DNA from: CAJWPI01 sp964571215
GTDB lineage: Bacteria; Pseudomonadota; Gammaproteobacteria; Magnimaribacterales; Magnimaribacteraceae
Length of the DNA stretch: 64,000 nt
Assembly (NCBI GenBank): GCA_964571215.1
Contig: CAZMZZ010000001.1
Coordinates: forward strand, 1 to 64,000
Direction: 5' to 3'
A program made the position numbers and the translations under genes. This document shows, piece by piece, positions 43,985-53,074 of this stretch (its first letter is position 1; each line of letters begins with the position of its first letter). The notes beneath the pieces were generated by a model, which ran no database searches, was not told the DNA's origin, and worked only from the letters and a program-made list of their open reading frames with translations.

Positions 43985-44586
43985 TGCAAAATAAACTTCT
44001 ACAAATTATTGAAGCTTCACTTCTTTCAGCTTCAAGACCTTTAACGATAGAGTCATTGCAAGAGATCTTTGAAGAAAATGAAAGGCCATCTAAAGAGGAA
44101 ATACAGGAGGCTCTTAAAGAAATAGATCTTCAGTGTGTTAACAGGGGTGTTGAGTTAAAATTAGTATCTTCGGGGTATAGACTTCAAGTAAGACAAGATC
44201 TTTCACCTTACATTGCTAAATTATGGAGAGAGAAACCCAAGTCTTTATCAAAAGCTACACTTGAAACACTCTCTTTAATAGCTTACAGACAACCTATTAC
44301 AAGAGGAGAAATAGAGGATGTTAGGGGGGTAAGTATTGGGACTCAGTTAATAAGAGGTCTTTTGGAGAGGGGGTGGATTAAAGTAGTGGGTCATAGGGAT
44401 GTTCCTGGTAAGCCTTCGCTATATTCAACAACTAAGGAATTTCTAGATTATTTCGGATTACAACACTTAAGAGAATTACCAAGACTTCCTGATCTTCCAG
44501 AAGTAGAAGCAATGGACATGGAACTTCCTTTAGATAACAAAGAGCATGATGCTGAACAACCTGCTAAAGATTTTCTACCCTCTTAG
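43984..44586 (+). CDS. scpB: segregation and condensation protein B
   Basis: ScpB is the winged-helix partner of ScpA in the condensin complex. The 200-residue protein has the two tandem winged helices typical of the family, with LRQDLSPYIAKLW-like residues, LSKATLETLSLIAYRQPITRGEIEDVRG and GLLERGWIKVVGHRDVPGKPSLY; these are conserved positions rather than catalytic ones. It is followed by rluB after 27 bases, the common scpA-scpB-rluB order. The acidic C-terminal tail (EVEAMDMELPLDNKEHD) varies among species. Confidence 0.95.
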   Translation: MQNKLLQIIEASLLSASRPLTIESLQEIFEENERPSKEEIQEALKEIDLQCVNRGVELKLVSSGYRLQVRQDLSPYIAKLWREKPKSLSKATLETLSLIAYRQPITRGEIEDVRGVSIGTQLIRGLLERGWIKVVGHRDVPGKPSLYSTTKEFLDYFGLQHLRELPRLPDLPEVEAMDMELPLDNKEHDAEQPAKDFLPS

Positions 44587-44613
44587 AACCCACACCAAAA
44601 TATTCTTATTTAG

Positions 44614-45339
44614 ATGAGATCAAGGATTCAAAAAGTCCTCTCCTCTTATGGATTAGCATCAAGAAGGAAAATAGAATCTTTTATAAGTGAAGGAAGAATC
44701 CAAGTTAATGGCAAGAATGCAAGTTTAGGACAATTAATTTCTTCTGCAGACAAAATAAAGTTTGACGGTAAAGAAATATATCTTCCTGAGAATGCCAATC
44801 AAAGGAAAAGAGTACTAATTTATAACAAAAAAATAGGAGAAATCTCCTCAAGGAAAGATAAAGATCAAAGAAACACAGTATTTGATTCTCTTCCAAAGAT
44901 AAAATCAGGTAGGTGGGTCTCAGTGGGCAGATTAGATATCAATACATCAGGTCTAATGTTATTTACAAATAATGGAGAGTTATCAAATAGATTAATGCAT
45001 CCTTCTTCAAATATTGAAAGGGAGTATGTAGCGAGAATAAATGGAAAAGTAAATGACAAGATATTAAGACGGCTTATTGATGGGGTTGTATTAGAAGATG
45101 GTTTCGCCAAATTTATTGATATTCAAAAAGGAAGGAAGGGCAGTACTAACCAATGGTTTGCTATGGTTATTTCTGAAGGTAGAAATAGAGAAGTCAGAAG
45201 GTTATGGGAGAGTCAAGGGTTAAGAGTTTCTAGGTTAAAGAGAGTTAGATTTGGAAATGTATTTCTACCTTCTAGTTTAAAAGGAGGTACCTGGAGAGAG
45301 TTAAGCCAAGAAGATGTATTAGCTATTGAGCGTCTATAG
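44614..45339 (+). CDS. rluB: 23S rRNA pseudouridine synthase, RsuA/RluB family
   Basis: A 241-residue RsuA-family enzyme with an N-terminal S4 RNA-binding domain (RIQKVLSSYGLASRRKIESFI) and the catalytic domain with GRLDINTSGL, in which Asp is the catalytic residue, and the EGRNREVRRLWESQGL motif. The position after scpB and the S4 domain favour RluB over RluE or RsuA, but this is context-based. It ends in a 14-bp palindrome shared with the convergent yciK-like gene, with which it overlaps by 17 bases. Confidence 0.92.
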   Translation: MRSRIQKVLSSYGLASRRKIESFISEGRIQVNGKNASLGQLISSADKIKFDGKEIYLPENANQRKRVLIYNKKIGEISSRKDKDQRNTVFDSLPKIKSGRWVSVGRLDINTSGLMLFTNNGELSNRLMHPSSNIEREYVARINGKVNDKILRRLIDGVVLEDGFAKFIDIQKGRKGSTNQWFAMVISEGRNREVRRLWESQGLRVSRLKRVRFGNVFLPSSLKGGTWRELSQEDVLAIERL

Positions 45340-46072
45340 ACGCACCATTACACCTTATGCTGTCTTCACCCATTAGATAAAGGTATGCATTCATGATATC
45401 TTTAGGAAAAGGATTTTTTCTAGGATTTTCAGCGGGATAAGCTTCAATCCTCATCTTAGTTCTAGTTGGACCTGGATTAACAGCATTTACCCTAATATTT
45501 GAGGTATTTTCTAATTCCTCAGCTAGTATTTGGACAAGTCCTTCTATAGCAAATTTAGAGATGGAATATGCTCCCCAATAAGCTTTACCTTCTCTTCCAA
45601 CATCAGAAGAAGTAAAAACTATTGAGGAATTATTTGCTTTTCTTAATGCTGGAAGCAGAGATTTTGTGAGTAAAAATCCTGATTCTAAATTTATTTTAAG
45701 GACCTCTCTCCAATGCTTAATATTATAATCTTCTATGGAAACTTTTTTTCCTAGAATTCCTGCATTATTTAATAATCCATCCAACTTCCCATATTCTTGT
45801 AGAACTGATTGAGCTATTTGCAGGTAATCTATTTCTTCAGCTTTATCGAAGTCTAAGGCATGCAGTATAGGTTTCTCTAGATTATTAGAAACTATAAGGT
45901 CATGGGTTTCTTCAAGTAACTCAACACTCCTGCCAAGTAAAATAGTTTTTGCTCCAAACCGTGAAAAAGTTATTGAGGCTTCTCTGCCTATACCTGAAGT
46001 ACTACCAGTTATTAAAATTACTTTATTAGCTAGTAATTTCTTTTGAGGATGGTAATTACTAAGATTAATCAT
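45323..46072 (-). CDS. yciK: YciK-family short-chain dehydrogenase/reductase
   Basis: A 249-residue SDR protein with the cofactor loop TGSTSGIG (22-29), the NNAG motif (LLNNAGILG), and the active-site Y-x3-K in GAYSISKFA, with FTSS ahead of it. It matches YciK in order and motifs, including NPGPTRTKMR near the C-terminus. The substrate is not known; the family is named from E. coli. The gene follows mupP-like and ubiG genes on the same strand, a conserved trio, and overlaps convergent rluB by 17 bases. Confidence 0.93.
   Translation of the reverse strand: MINLSNYHPQKKLLANKVILITGSTSGIGREASITFSRFGAKTILLGRSVELLEETHDLIVSNNLEKPILHALDFDKAEEIDYLQIAQSVLQEYGKLDGLLNNAGILGKKVSIEDYNIKHWREVLKINLESGFLLTKSLLPALRKANNSSIVFTSSDVGREGKAYWGAYSISKFAIEGLVQILAEELENTSNIRVNAVNPGPTRTKMRIEAYPAENPRKNPFPKDIMNAYLYLMGEDSIRCNGASIDAQ
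45330..45343. other. 14-bp perfect palindrome at the rluB/yciK convergent overlap
   Basis: GCGTCTATAGACGC reads identically on both strands and covers the last codons of both genes. No T-run follows on either strand, so it is not a typical terminator. It could be a chance product of two coding constraints, or a protein-binding or RNA hairpin site. Confidence 0.4.
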
Positions 46073-46075
46073 ATT

Positions 46076-46738
46076 TTAACTAAATATTATGGAATGTATT
46101 TCTTGAGGAAAATCTACAATATATTCTGCGCCCCAGTTAGAAGGTTTTTCACCCTGAGGAATATATCCATAAGAAGCAGCAATGGTAATCATATTTGCTT
46201 TCTTTCCTGCCTTGATATCAATAAGATGATCTCCTACATAAATTGATTTTTTTGGATTAGAGTCAACTTCTAGGCAAGCCTTTAACAATCCTTTAGGACT
46301 CGGTTTTCTCTCCCCAGTATCTTCAGGACAGATAAGGCAAGATGGTTGATAAGAGGAAAAGAAATGATGAACTATCTTCTTTGCAAACTTTTTGGGTTTA
46401 TTAGTTACAATACCCCACTTTAGTCCTTCCTTATTAATCTTAGTTAACAACTCATTTATTCCTTCAAAAGGAGTTGTCTTATCCAAGCAACAAGAGCTGT
46501 ATATCTTTAGTAATTCATTTCTGTGAAACTCTATTTTATTCCGACTTTCTTCTCCCAAATCTAAGGCAAGGCTAGCTAAACTTAACGCCCCTTCAGAAAC
46601 CCTGACCCTAACCTCTTCCAGTTTGCAAGCAGGAAATGAATATCTTGACCTTAATTTATTAACAGCAATTAAAAAGTCTTGAGCAGTATCAAGCAAAGTC
46701 CCATCCAAGTCGAAAGCTATAAATTCAATATCTTTCAT
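46076..46738 (-). CDS. mupP: HAD-family phosphatase (MupP/phosphoglycolate phosphatase-like)
   Basis: A 220-residue HAD hydrolase with the nucleophile motif AFDLDGTLLD (Asp10 and Asp12), a cap domain, a threonine motif in the TNKPKKF segment and GDHLIDIKAGK as the last acidic motif. The ubiG-mupP-yciK order in Pseudomonas, where MupP dephosphorylates N-acetylmuramate 6-phosphate for peptidoglycan recycling, suggests the same role. Phosphoglycolate phosphatase is the alternative reading and cannot be excluded by sequence. It overlaps ubiG by 4 bases. Confidence 0.8.
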   Translation of the reverse strand: MKDIEFIAFDLDGTLLDTAQDFLIAVNKLRSRYSFPACKLEEVRVRVSEGALSLASLALDLGEESRNKIEFHRNELLKIYSSCCLDKTTPFEGINELLTKINKEGLKWGIVTNKPKKFAKKIVHHFFSSYQPSCLICPEDTGERKPSPKGLLKACLEVDSNPKKSIYVGDHLIDIKAGKKANMITIAASYGYIPQGEKPSNWGAEYIVDFPQEIHSIIFS

Positions 46739-47442
46739 ACTTTAGAGGCATGTAATAAATAGTTGACGGCGATATCTTTACCTAACCAATAATGATCAGT
46801 TATAGGGTTATAGCTTAAGCCTACAGTCTTTAAAGTATTTAAGTTAGATTCTTTAAGCCATTTTGAAAGCTCAGACGGTTTAATAAATTTCGAATAGTCG
46901 TGAGTACCCTTTGGTAGAAGATTAAGTAAATATTCTGCTCCTATAATGGCAAATAAGTAAGAACGAGGGTTTCTATTTATTGTAGAAAGAAAAAGATCAC
47001 CGTTTTGATTAAGAAGATCTGAACAGCTTTTTAGTATCTGAAAGGGTTGAGGAACATGTTCTAACATTTCTAAGCATGTTATTACATCAAACTTTGCTCT
47101 AGGTTCAATTTCTATGAACTCTTCTAGAGAAGCTTTTATATAAGTAACATTACTTTCCACTTGCTTGGCATGGCTTTTTGCAATCTTAATTGTCTTCTCT
47201 GATGCGTCTATAGCAGTAACAATTGCCCCAAGATCAGATAGAACTTCTGCCAATAGGCCGCCTCCGCAGCCCACATCTAGGACTTGCTTGCCTGCTAAGC
47301 TAGTTCTTTCTTTTATAAAGTTAATTCTAAGAGGGTTAATTTGATGAAGAGACTTGAAGTCACCTTTTGGATTCCACCAGTCTTTTGCAAGCTCATTAAA
47401 TTTTTCTACTTCCTCTTTATCTATATTTTGTTTCATAGTCAA
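46735..47442 (-). CDS. ubiG: ubiquinone biosynthesis O-methyltransferase
   Basis: UbiG performs both O-methylations in ubiquinone synthesis. The 235-residue protein has the SAM-binding motif LDVGCGGGLLAE, the WWNPKGDFKSLHQINPLR N-terminal signature of UbiG, and the downstream EMLEHVPQP. It is first in the ubiG-mupP-yciK run. It diverges from the transhydrogenase genes across 76 bases, and no clear promoter pair is recognisable there. Confidence 0.96.
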   Translation of the reverse strand: MTMKQNIDKEEVEKFNELAKDWWNPKGDFKSLHQINPLRINFIKERTSLAGKQVLDVGCGGGLLAEVLSDLGAIVTAIDASEKTIKIAKSHAKQVESNVTYIKASLEEFIEIEPRAKFDVITCLEMLEHVPQPFQILKSCSDLLNQNGDLFLSTINRNPRSYLFAIIGAEYLLNLLPKGTHDYSKFIKPSELSKWLKESNLNTLKTVGLSYNPITDHYWLGKDIAVNYLLHASKV

Positions 47443-47518
47443 AAAAAGATTAAGGCGACCTTCCTTATATTGTGTTAAATTAATTATTCTCTAAACATTA
47501 AATAACAGTTCATAAAAA

Positions 47519-48646
47519 GTGCAAATATTTTTTCCTATTGAAGAGGAATCAGAAAATAGAGTTAGTGTTCTTCCCGAGACAGTAAAAAGATTTACTGATA
47601 TAGGAATAGATGTCAAGACTGAAGCAGGTATAGGTAAAAAACTCCATCTATTAGATTCTCTTTATCAAGAAGCAGGAGCAGAAGTTGTAAAGGACAGAAA
47701 AGCATCCCTGTCTTCTTCAGATATTATATGCAGAATCAATAAACCTCCACAGGAAGAGATCTCATTTTTAAAGAAAGAAGCAATACATATTAGTTTCTTA
47801 GATCCTTTTAATGAAATTCAACTTGTAAGGGAATTCAAAAATTTCTCAGTTTCTTCTATAAGTATGGAGTTAATTCCCAGGATAACAAGGGCACAAAAAA
47901 TGGATGCTCTTAGTTCACAGGCAAATTTAGGCGGGTACTCTGCAGTAATTGAGGCTTCAAAATATTTAAAGAAATCTTTTCCTATGATGATGACGGCAGC
48001 TGGAACTATTTCTCCTAGTAAAGTCTTTGTAGTAGGAGTCGGAGTAGCTGGTTTACAAGCAATTGCAACAGCAAAAAGATTGGGAGCAAGAGTGGAAGCT
48101 TTTGATACTCGTCCTGTAGTAGAAGAGCAAGTTAAATCTTTGGGTGCTAGGTTTGTTCAAATTGATATTGGAAGTACGGAAGAAACTGAACAAGGGTATG
48201 CAAAAGAACTAACAAAGGATCAAGTTAAGCTACAACAAGAAAGAATGAAAAAGATATGTTCGAACTCTGATGTAGTAATCACTACTGCTCAAGTTTTTGG
48301 TAAATCAGCACCAAGGATAATTACACAAGAAATGCTTAGTGGGATGCAACCAGGGAGCGTAGTGTTAGATATGGCAGTAAATTCTGGAGGAAATGTTGAA
48401 GGCTCCATACCAAATGAGACTGTTGAATACAATGGTGTAACTATAATAGGCTTATCAAATTTGCCAGGACAAGTAGCTATGGATGCCTCTTTGGTATACG
48501 GAAGCAATTTGTTTAACTTAATTGAAGAATATTGGGATTCTGAAAACAAGAATTTTAACTTTGATCTACAAGACGAGATTTTATCTGGATGTGTTGTAAC
48601 TCACTTAGGCCAAGTAGTTAATAAGGCCATTAAACAAAAAATTTAA
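47519..48646 (+). CDS. pntAA: proton-translocating NAD(P)+ transhydrogenase, subunit alpha part 1
   Basis: This 375-residue protein is the soluble NAD(H)-binding domain I of the membrane transhydrogenase, which uses the proton gradient to make NADPH from NADH. It shows the family N-terminus ENRVSVLPETVKRF, RITRAQKMDALSSQANLGGY, and the Rossmann motif VFVVGVGVAGLQAI. It starts with GTG and has no recognisable ribosome site, so initiation may be weak or leaderless. The split into three genes is the alternative to the fused PntA of E. coli. The gene for alpha part 2 starts after 2 bases. Confidence 0.94.
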   Translation: MQIFFPIEEESENRVSVLPETVKRFTDIGIDVKTEAGIGKKLHLLDSLYQEAGAEVVKDRKASLSSSDIICRINKPPQEEISFLKKEAIHISFLDPFNEIQLVREFKNFSVSSISMELIPRITRAQKMDALSSQANLGGYSAVIEASKYLKKSFPMMMTAAGTISPSKVFVVGVGVAGLQAIATAKRLGARVEAFDTRPVVEEQVKSLGARFVQIDIGSTEETEQGYAKELTKDQVKLQQERMKKICSNSDVVITTAQVFGKSAPRIITQEMLSGMQPGSVVLDMAVNSGGNVEGSIPNETVEYNGVTIIGLSNLPGQVAMDASLVYGSNLFNLIEEYWDSENKNFNFDLQDEILSGCVVTHLGQVVNKAIKQKI

Positions 48647-48648
48647 TT

Positions 48649-48945
48649 ATGGAAACTGAGATAACTTTGCTTTTATTTATTCTTGTACTAAGTATTTTTT
48701 TAGGGTTCGAACTTATTTCAAAAGTTCCTTCTACACTTCATACTCCTTTAATGTCCGGAGCAAATGCAATTTCTGGGATTACTTTGGTTGGGGCTTTACT
48801 TGCTTCAGGCGCAGGTGTTTTGTCTGAACCTATAACAGTTATGCTCGGAACAGCAGCAGTTATTTTTGCAACTATAAATGTGGTGGGTGGATATTTAGTG
48901 ACAAATAGAATGTTATCTATGTTTAAGAAGAAGGATGCTGAATGA
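48649..48945 (+). CDS. pntAB: proton-translocating NAD(P)+ transhydrogenase, subunit alpha part 2
   Basis: A 98-residue, three-helix membrane protein that forms part of the proton channel (domain II). The SKVPSTLHTPLMSGANAISG loop and AAVIFATINVVGGYLVT are typical of this subunit. The size is normal for the stand-alone alpha-2 subunit. It overlaps the pntB gene by 4 bases, consistent with coordinated assembly. Confidence 0.92.
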   Translation: METEITLLLFILVLSIFLGFELISKVPSTLHTPLMSGANAISGITLVGALLASGAGVLSEPITVMLGTAAVIFATINVVGGYLVTNRMLSMFKKKDAE

Positions 48946-50351
48946 TATTTCTTGAAGAACTAAACGTCCCATTAATTGTAAATCTTTTATATATCTTATC
49001 TTCTATGCTTTTCATATTTGGTTTGAAAATGCTCGGTTCTCCAGAAACAGCAAGAAGAGGGAATCTAGTTTCTTCATCTGGAATGCTGTTAGCAATTATA
49101 GTTACTCTCTTAGATCAGCATATTATTGACTTTAGCTGGATTATTATTGGGCTACTAATAGGCTCCTGCATAGGTTATTTTGCTGCCACTAAAGTAAAAA
49201 TGACCTCAATGCCTGAAATGGTAGCTTTATTCAATGGCTTTGGTGGTATAGCCAGTTTGCTGGTTGGTTCAGCAGAGTATCTCAGCAATATTGGATTAAA
49301 TATAGCACCATTAATAGCCATCTTTCTTACAGTACTAATAGGAGGAGTCACTTTTTCTGGAAGTTTAATTGCATGGGGAAAACTCTCAGAAGTTATCAGT
49401 GGAAAACCTTTACTCTATAAAGGTCAGCAAATAGTTAACTTTTTACTATTAGTATGTCTCTTCACGTGTGGTGTAGAAATGATCTTTACTCAAGGATTAT
49501 TTACTGAGACTCAATATCAAATATTAGGCCTTATTTGTATTCTTGCTTTCGTTTTAGGAATATTTCTAGTAATTCCCATCGGTGGCGCTGACATGCCTGT
49601 GGTGATAGCTATACTAAACAGTTTTTCTGGTTTAGCTGCTTGTGCTGCAGGGTTTGTTATAGAAAACAATGTTCTAATTGTAGCAGGTGCTTTAGTAGGT
49701 GCTAGTGGATTAATTCTAACCAATATAATGTGCAAGGCAATGAACCGTTCCTTAGCTAATGTACTTTTTAGTGGTTTTGGAGCTGTTAAGGACTTAAGTT
49801 CAGGAGGACAAGATGAGCAGGGAGAGGTTAAGCCAATAAGTTCTTCGGATACTTATCTGATATTAGAAGCTTCTTCATCAGTCTTGATAGTACCAGGTTA
49901 TGGAATGGCAGTGGCACAAGCGCAACACGTCGTTAGAGAACTTGGGGAGTTATTAGAAGCAAATGGTACGGAAGTAAAATATGTTATTCATCCTGTTGCA
50001 GGTCGTATGCCAGGACATATGAATGTTCTTTTAGCTGAAGCCAACGTTTCATATGATGTTCTAGTTGAGCCAGAAGATGTAAACCCGATTATGGATACAG
50101 TTGATGTTTGTATAGTTATAGGTGCAAATGATGTAGTGAATCCGGATGCAAAGGAGAATGAAGGAAGCCCAATATACGGTATGCCGATTATTGAAGTAGA
50201 TAGAGCAAGGACAACATTTGTATTAAAAAGATCTATGGCATCTGGGTTTGCAGGAATACAAAATCCATTATTTTTTAAATCTAATACTAGAATGTTGTTT
50301 GGTGATGCTAAGGATTCTGTTTCTGCTTTAGTTACTGAATTTAAAGCTTAA
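48942..50351 (+). CDS. pntB: proton-translocating NAD(P)+ transhydrogenase, subunit beta
   Basis: The 469-residue subunit has about eight or nine membrane helices (domain II) followed by the soluble NADP(H)-binding domain III with VPGYGMAVAQAQH, HPVAGRMPGHMNVLLAEA, GANDVVNP and the GMPIIEVDRA segment. All NADP-binding features are present and the length is normal. Together the three genes would supply NADPH for biosynthesis, at the cost of proton motive force. No hairpin terminator follows; the next gene is gyrA, 157 bases later. Confidence 0.96.
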   Translation: MIFLEELNVPLIVNLLYILSSMLFIFGLKMLGSPETARRGNLVSSSGMLLAIIVTLLDQHIIDFSWIIIGLLIGSCIGYFAATKVKMTSMPEMVALFNGFGGIASLLVGSAEYLSNIGLNIAPLIAIFLTVLIGGVTFSGSLIAWGKLSEVISGKPLLYKGQQIVNFLLLVCLFTCGVEMIFTQGLFTETQYQILGLICILAFVLGIFLVIPIGGADMPVVIAILNSFSGLAACAAGFVIENNVLIVAGALVGASGLILTNIMCKAMNRSLANVLFSGFGAVKDLSSGGQDEQGEVKPISSSDTYLILEASSSVLIVPGYGMAVAQAQHVVRELGELLEANGTEVKYVIHPVAGRMPGHMNVLLAEANVSYDVLVEPEDVNPIMDTVDVCIVIGANDVVNPDAKENEGSPIYGMPIIEVDRARTTFVLKRSMASGFAGIQNPLFFKSNTRMLFGDAKDSVSALVTEFKA

Positions 50352-50390
50352 TTTTTCTCCTTTATTTAATTGATTTAAACCCCTTTTTTT

Positions 50391-50421
50391 ACTTGGAATA
50401 TGATAAAATTCTAATCCAAGT
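50391..50421 (+). promoter_or_regulatory. candidate gyrA promoter within an inverted repeat
   Basis: An extended -10, TGA followed by TAAAAT (50401-50409), lies between inverted repeats ACTTGGA (50391-50397) and TCCAAGT (50415-50421). AATCCAAG recurs at 50436-50443, giving a direct repeat of 8 bases at a 23-base distance. No -35 is visible. Transcription would start near 50416, leaving a leader of about 93 bases. The repeats may be an operator; this is pattern-based only. Confidence 0.4.
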
Positions 50422-50508
50422 TGAAAATTCTATTCAATCCAAGAAAACCAATAGTTATAGGCCTTTCAAAGGTCTGTTCTTCGTTCAATTTTGTATATAT
50501 AAATTAAT

Positions 50509-53052
50509 ATGAATGAGTCATTAATTAGTGAAATAATACCTGTTAATCTTGAAGAAGAGTTAAAGCAATCTTATTTAGATTATGCGATGAGCGTAATTGT
50601 AGGACGAGCTCTTCCTGATGCTAGAGATGGACTGAAGCCAGTTCATAGGAGGGTCTTGTATGCTATGCACGGATTGAATAACGATTGGAATAGACCACAC
50701 AGAAAGTCAGCAAGAATAGTAGGTGAAGTAATAGGAAGGTACCACCCTCACGGAGATGGAGCTGCTTACGATACTATAGTAAGAATGGCTCAATGGTTTA
50801 GTATGAGATATCCCCTGGTAGACCCTCAAGGAAACTTTGGTTCAATGGATGGAGATCCTCCTGCCGCTCAACGTTATACAGAAGTAAGGATGTCCAAGAT
50901 AGCACACGAGCTTTTAACAGACTTAGAAAAGGATACAGTAAATTTTGTAAATAACTTTGATGATACAGAAACTATGCCAGAGGTTTTTCCTTCGAAAATA
51001 CCTAACCTATTGATTAATGGTTCTTCAGGAATAGCAGTAGGAATGGCAACAAATATGCCACCTCATAACTTAAATGAAACAATATCAGCCTGTTTAGAGT
51101 TTATAGAAAACCCTGATGTGTCAATAGAGAAACTAGTAAGCATGATGCCTGGACCAGACTTTCCTACAGGAGGAATAATCAATGGTAGATCAGGTATCCT
51201 AAACGCATATCAGTCTGGTAAAGGAAAAGTACAGATAAGAGCTAAAACTATTATTGAAGATGAGGATTCTGATTCTGTTACTAAGATTGTTATCACAGAA
51301 ATGCCATATATGGTTAATAAAGCAAGATTAATAGAAAAAATAGCTGAACTATCAAGAGATAAGAAGATAGAAGGCATAAGAGAAATAAGAGATGAATCAG
51401 ACAAAGATGGTGTAAGGGTAGTAATAGAGATGAAATCTGGACAAATCCCTGATGTAGTTCTAAATAATCTATTTTCTCAGACTCAGATGCAGACTGTTTT
51501 TGGTATTAATAATGTTGCTTTAGTTGAAGGGAAACCAACCTTACTAAGTCTTAGACAAATACTAGAAGTTTTTGTTAACCATAGAAAGGCAGTTGTATCT
51601 AGAAGAACTCTTTTCGATTTAAAAAAAGCTAGAGAAAGAGGACATGTATTAGAAGGCCTTTCAATTGCTTTGGCAAATATTGACGCCATGATTGAGTTAA
51701 TTAAGAAGTGCAAAGACGGTGTAGAGGCAAAATCAAAATTATTATCAAAAAAATGGAAACCAGGTAACGTAATGAATATGCTAAAAAAAGCAGGATCAGA
51801 AGCTTGTAGGCCTGAAGAAATAGAGGACTCAATAGGATTAATTGGAAAAACATACCAATTATCTGAACAGCAAGCACAAGCCATACTTGATATGCGTCTT
51901 CAAAGGCTGACTGGTCTTGAACAAGATAGATTGATTCAAGAATACGAACAAATAATTGACCATATAATTGATCTAACTCAAATTTTGTCTGATCCCAATA
52001 GATTAGTCAAAGAAATTACCGAAGAACTAAAAGAGATTCAAGAAACTTATGGAGATGATAGAAAAACAGCAATTCAAGATTCTGTTGCAGATTTTAAAAC
52101 AGAAGATCTTATAACACCTGAAGATAGGGTAGTCACTATTTCACATCAAGGTTATGCTAAAACTCAACCACTTGAGGAATATAAAGCTCAAAAGAGAGGT
52201 GGAACTGGGAAAACAGCAGCTTCAGTAAAAGATGAAGATTTTGTCGAACAACTATTAATAGCAAATACCCATACAACTCTTCTTTGTTTTTCTAACTTAG
52301 GACAGGTGTACTGGTTAAAAGTCTATCAAATACCTTTAGCTGGTAGATCTGCAAAGGGAAGGCCTCTTGTAAACCTAATTCAGCTTAAGGAAGGAGAGAG
52401 AATTACAAGCATGGTAGCAGTTGAGAAATATGATTCTGAACATTATATCTTTATGTCAACTAGAAAGGGTGTAGTAAAAAAGACCTCTCTTATGGAATTT
52501 TCTAATCAAAGAAAAGGAGGTAAAAAAGCAATAACTCTGCTAGAAGGAGATGAGCTTGTAGGAACAACAATTACTGATGGTAAAAAACATATAATGTTAG
52601 TTTCAAATGCAGGTAAGGCAGCTCATTTCTCAGAGTCAGAAGTTAGAGCTATGGGAAGAGTTGCTAGAGGTGTAAGAGGTATAAAGCTTCAAGACGAACA
52701 ATTTGTGATTTCTCTTATAGTTCCTTCTGAAGAAACTTCTATCTTAACAGTAAGCCAGAATGGGTTTGGTAAACGTTCAAATTCCGAAGATTTTAGGAGA
52801 ACGAGGAGAGGTGCAAAGGGTGTTATAGCTATGCAAACTTCTGATCGTAATGGAAATTTAATAGGAGCTGCACAAGTAAAAGGTGATGATGAGGTTATGT
52901 TGATTTCAGATAAAGGTATGTTAGTTAGAACGAGAGTGTCAGAAATAAATATCATAGGCAGAAATACTCAGGGGGTTAAAGTTATTCGTTTAAAGGATGG
53001 AGAGAGTCTTATCAGTTTAGCTTCAATAAGCGAAAAATTTATGTCTGACTAA
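50509..53052 (+). CDS. gyrA: DNA gyrase subunit A
   Basis: GyrA is the DNA-breaking subunit of gyrase, which introduces negative supercoils. The 847-residue protein has the winged-helix domain with the active-site Tyr123 in QRYTEVRM, a coiled-coil and the C-terminal beta-pinwheel. The residue equivalent to E. coli Ser83 of the quinolone region is Gly84. The GyrA box reads QKRGGTG at 561-567 (usual QRRGGKG), with two substitutions. No ribosome site precedes the ATG (AATTAATATG). It starts the gyrA-to-pyrF superoperon, with serC 22 bases downstream. Confidence 0.96.
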   Translation: MNESLISEIIPVNLEEELKQSYLDYAMSVIVGRALPDARDGLKPVHRRVLYAMHGLNNDWNRPHRKSARIVGEVIGRYHPHGDGAAYDTIVRMAQWFSMRYPLVDPQGNFGSMDGDPPAAQRYTEVRMSKIAHELLTDLEKDTVNFVNNFDDTETMPEVFPSKIPNLLINGSSGIAVGMATNMPPHNLNETISACLEFIENPDVSIEKLVSMMPGPDFPTGGIINGRSGILNAYQSGKGKVQIRAKTIIEDEDSDSVTKIVITEMPYMVNKARLIEKIAELSRDKKIEGIREIRDESDKDGVRVVIEMKSGQIPDVVLNNLFSQTQMQTVFGINNVALVEGKPTLLSLRQILEVFVNHRKAVVSRRTLFDLKKARERGHVLEGLSIALANIDAMIELIKKCKDGVEAKSKLLSKKWKPGNVMNMLKKAGSEACRPEEIEDSIGLIGKTYQLSEQQAQAILDMRLQRLTGLEQDRLIQEYEQIIDHIIDLTQILSDPNRLVKEITEELKEIQETYGDDRKTAIQDSVADFKTEDLITPEDRVVTISHQGYAKTQPLEEYKAQKRGGTGKTAASVKDEDFVEQLLIANTHTTLLCFSNLGQVYWLKVYQIPLAGRSAKGRPLVNLIQLKEGERITSMVAVEKYDSEHYIFMSTRKGVVKKTSLMEFSNQRKGGKKAITLLEGDELVGTTITDGKKHIMLVSNAGKAAHFSESEVRAMGRVARGVRGIKLQDEQFVISLIVPSEETSILTVSQNGFGKRSNSEDFRRTRRGAKGVIAMQTSDRNGNLIGAAQVKGDDEVMLISDKGMLVRTRVSEINIIGRNTQGVKVIRLKDGESLISLASISEKFMSD

Positions 53053-53074
53053 AATGTCATGAGATAAGAAAAAA

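Noticed and set aside
50460..50474. Dyad GGCCTTTCAAAGGTC upstream of gyrA as a terminator
   Set aside because: The loop would be one base and no T-run follows; it is not a workable terminator hairpin.
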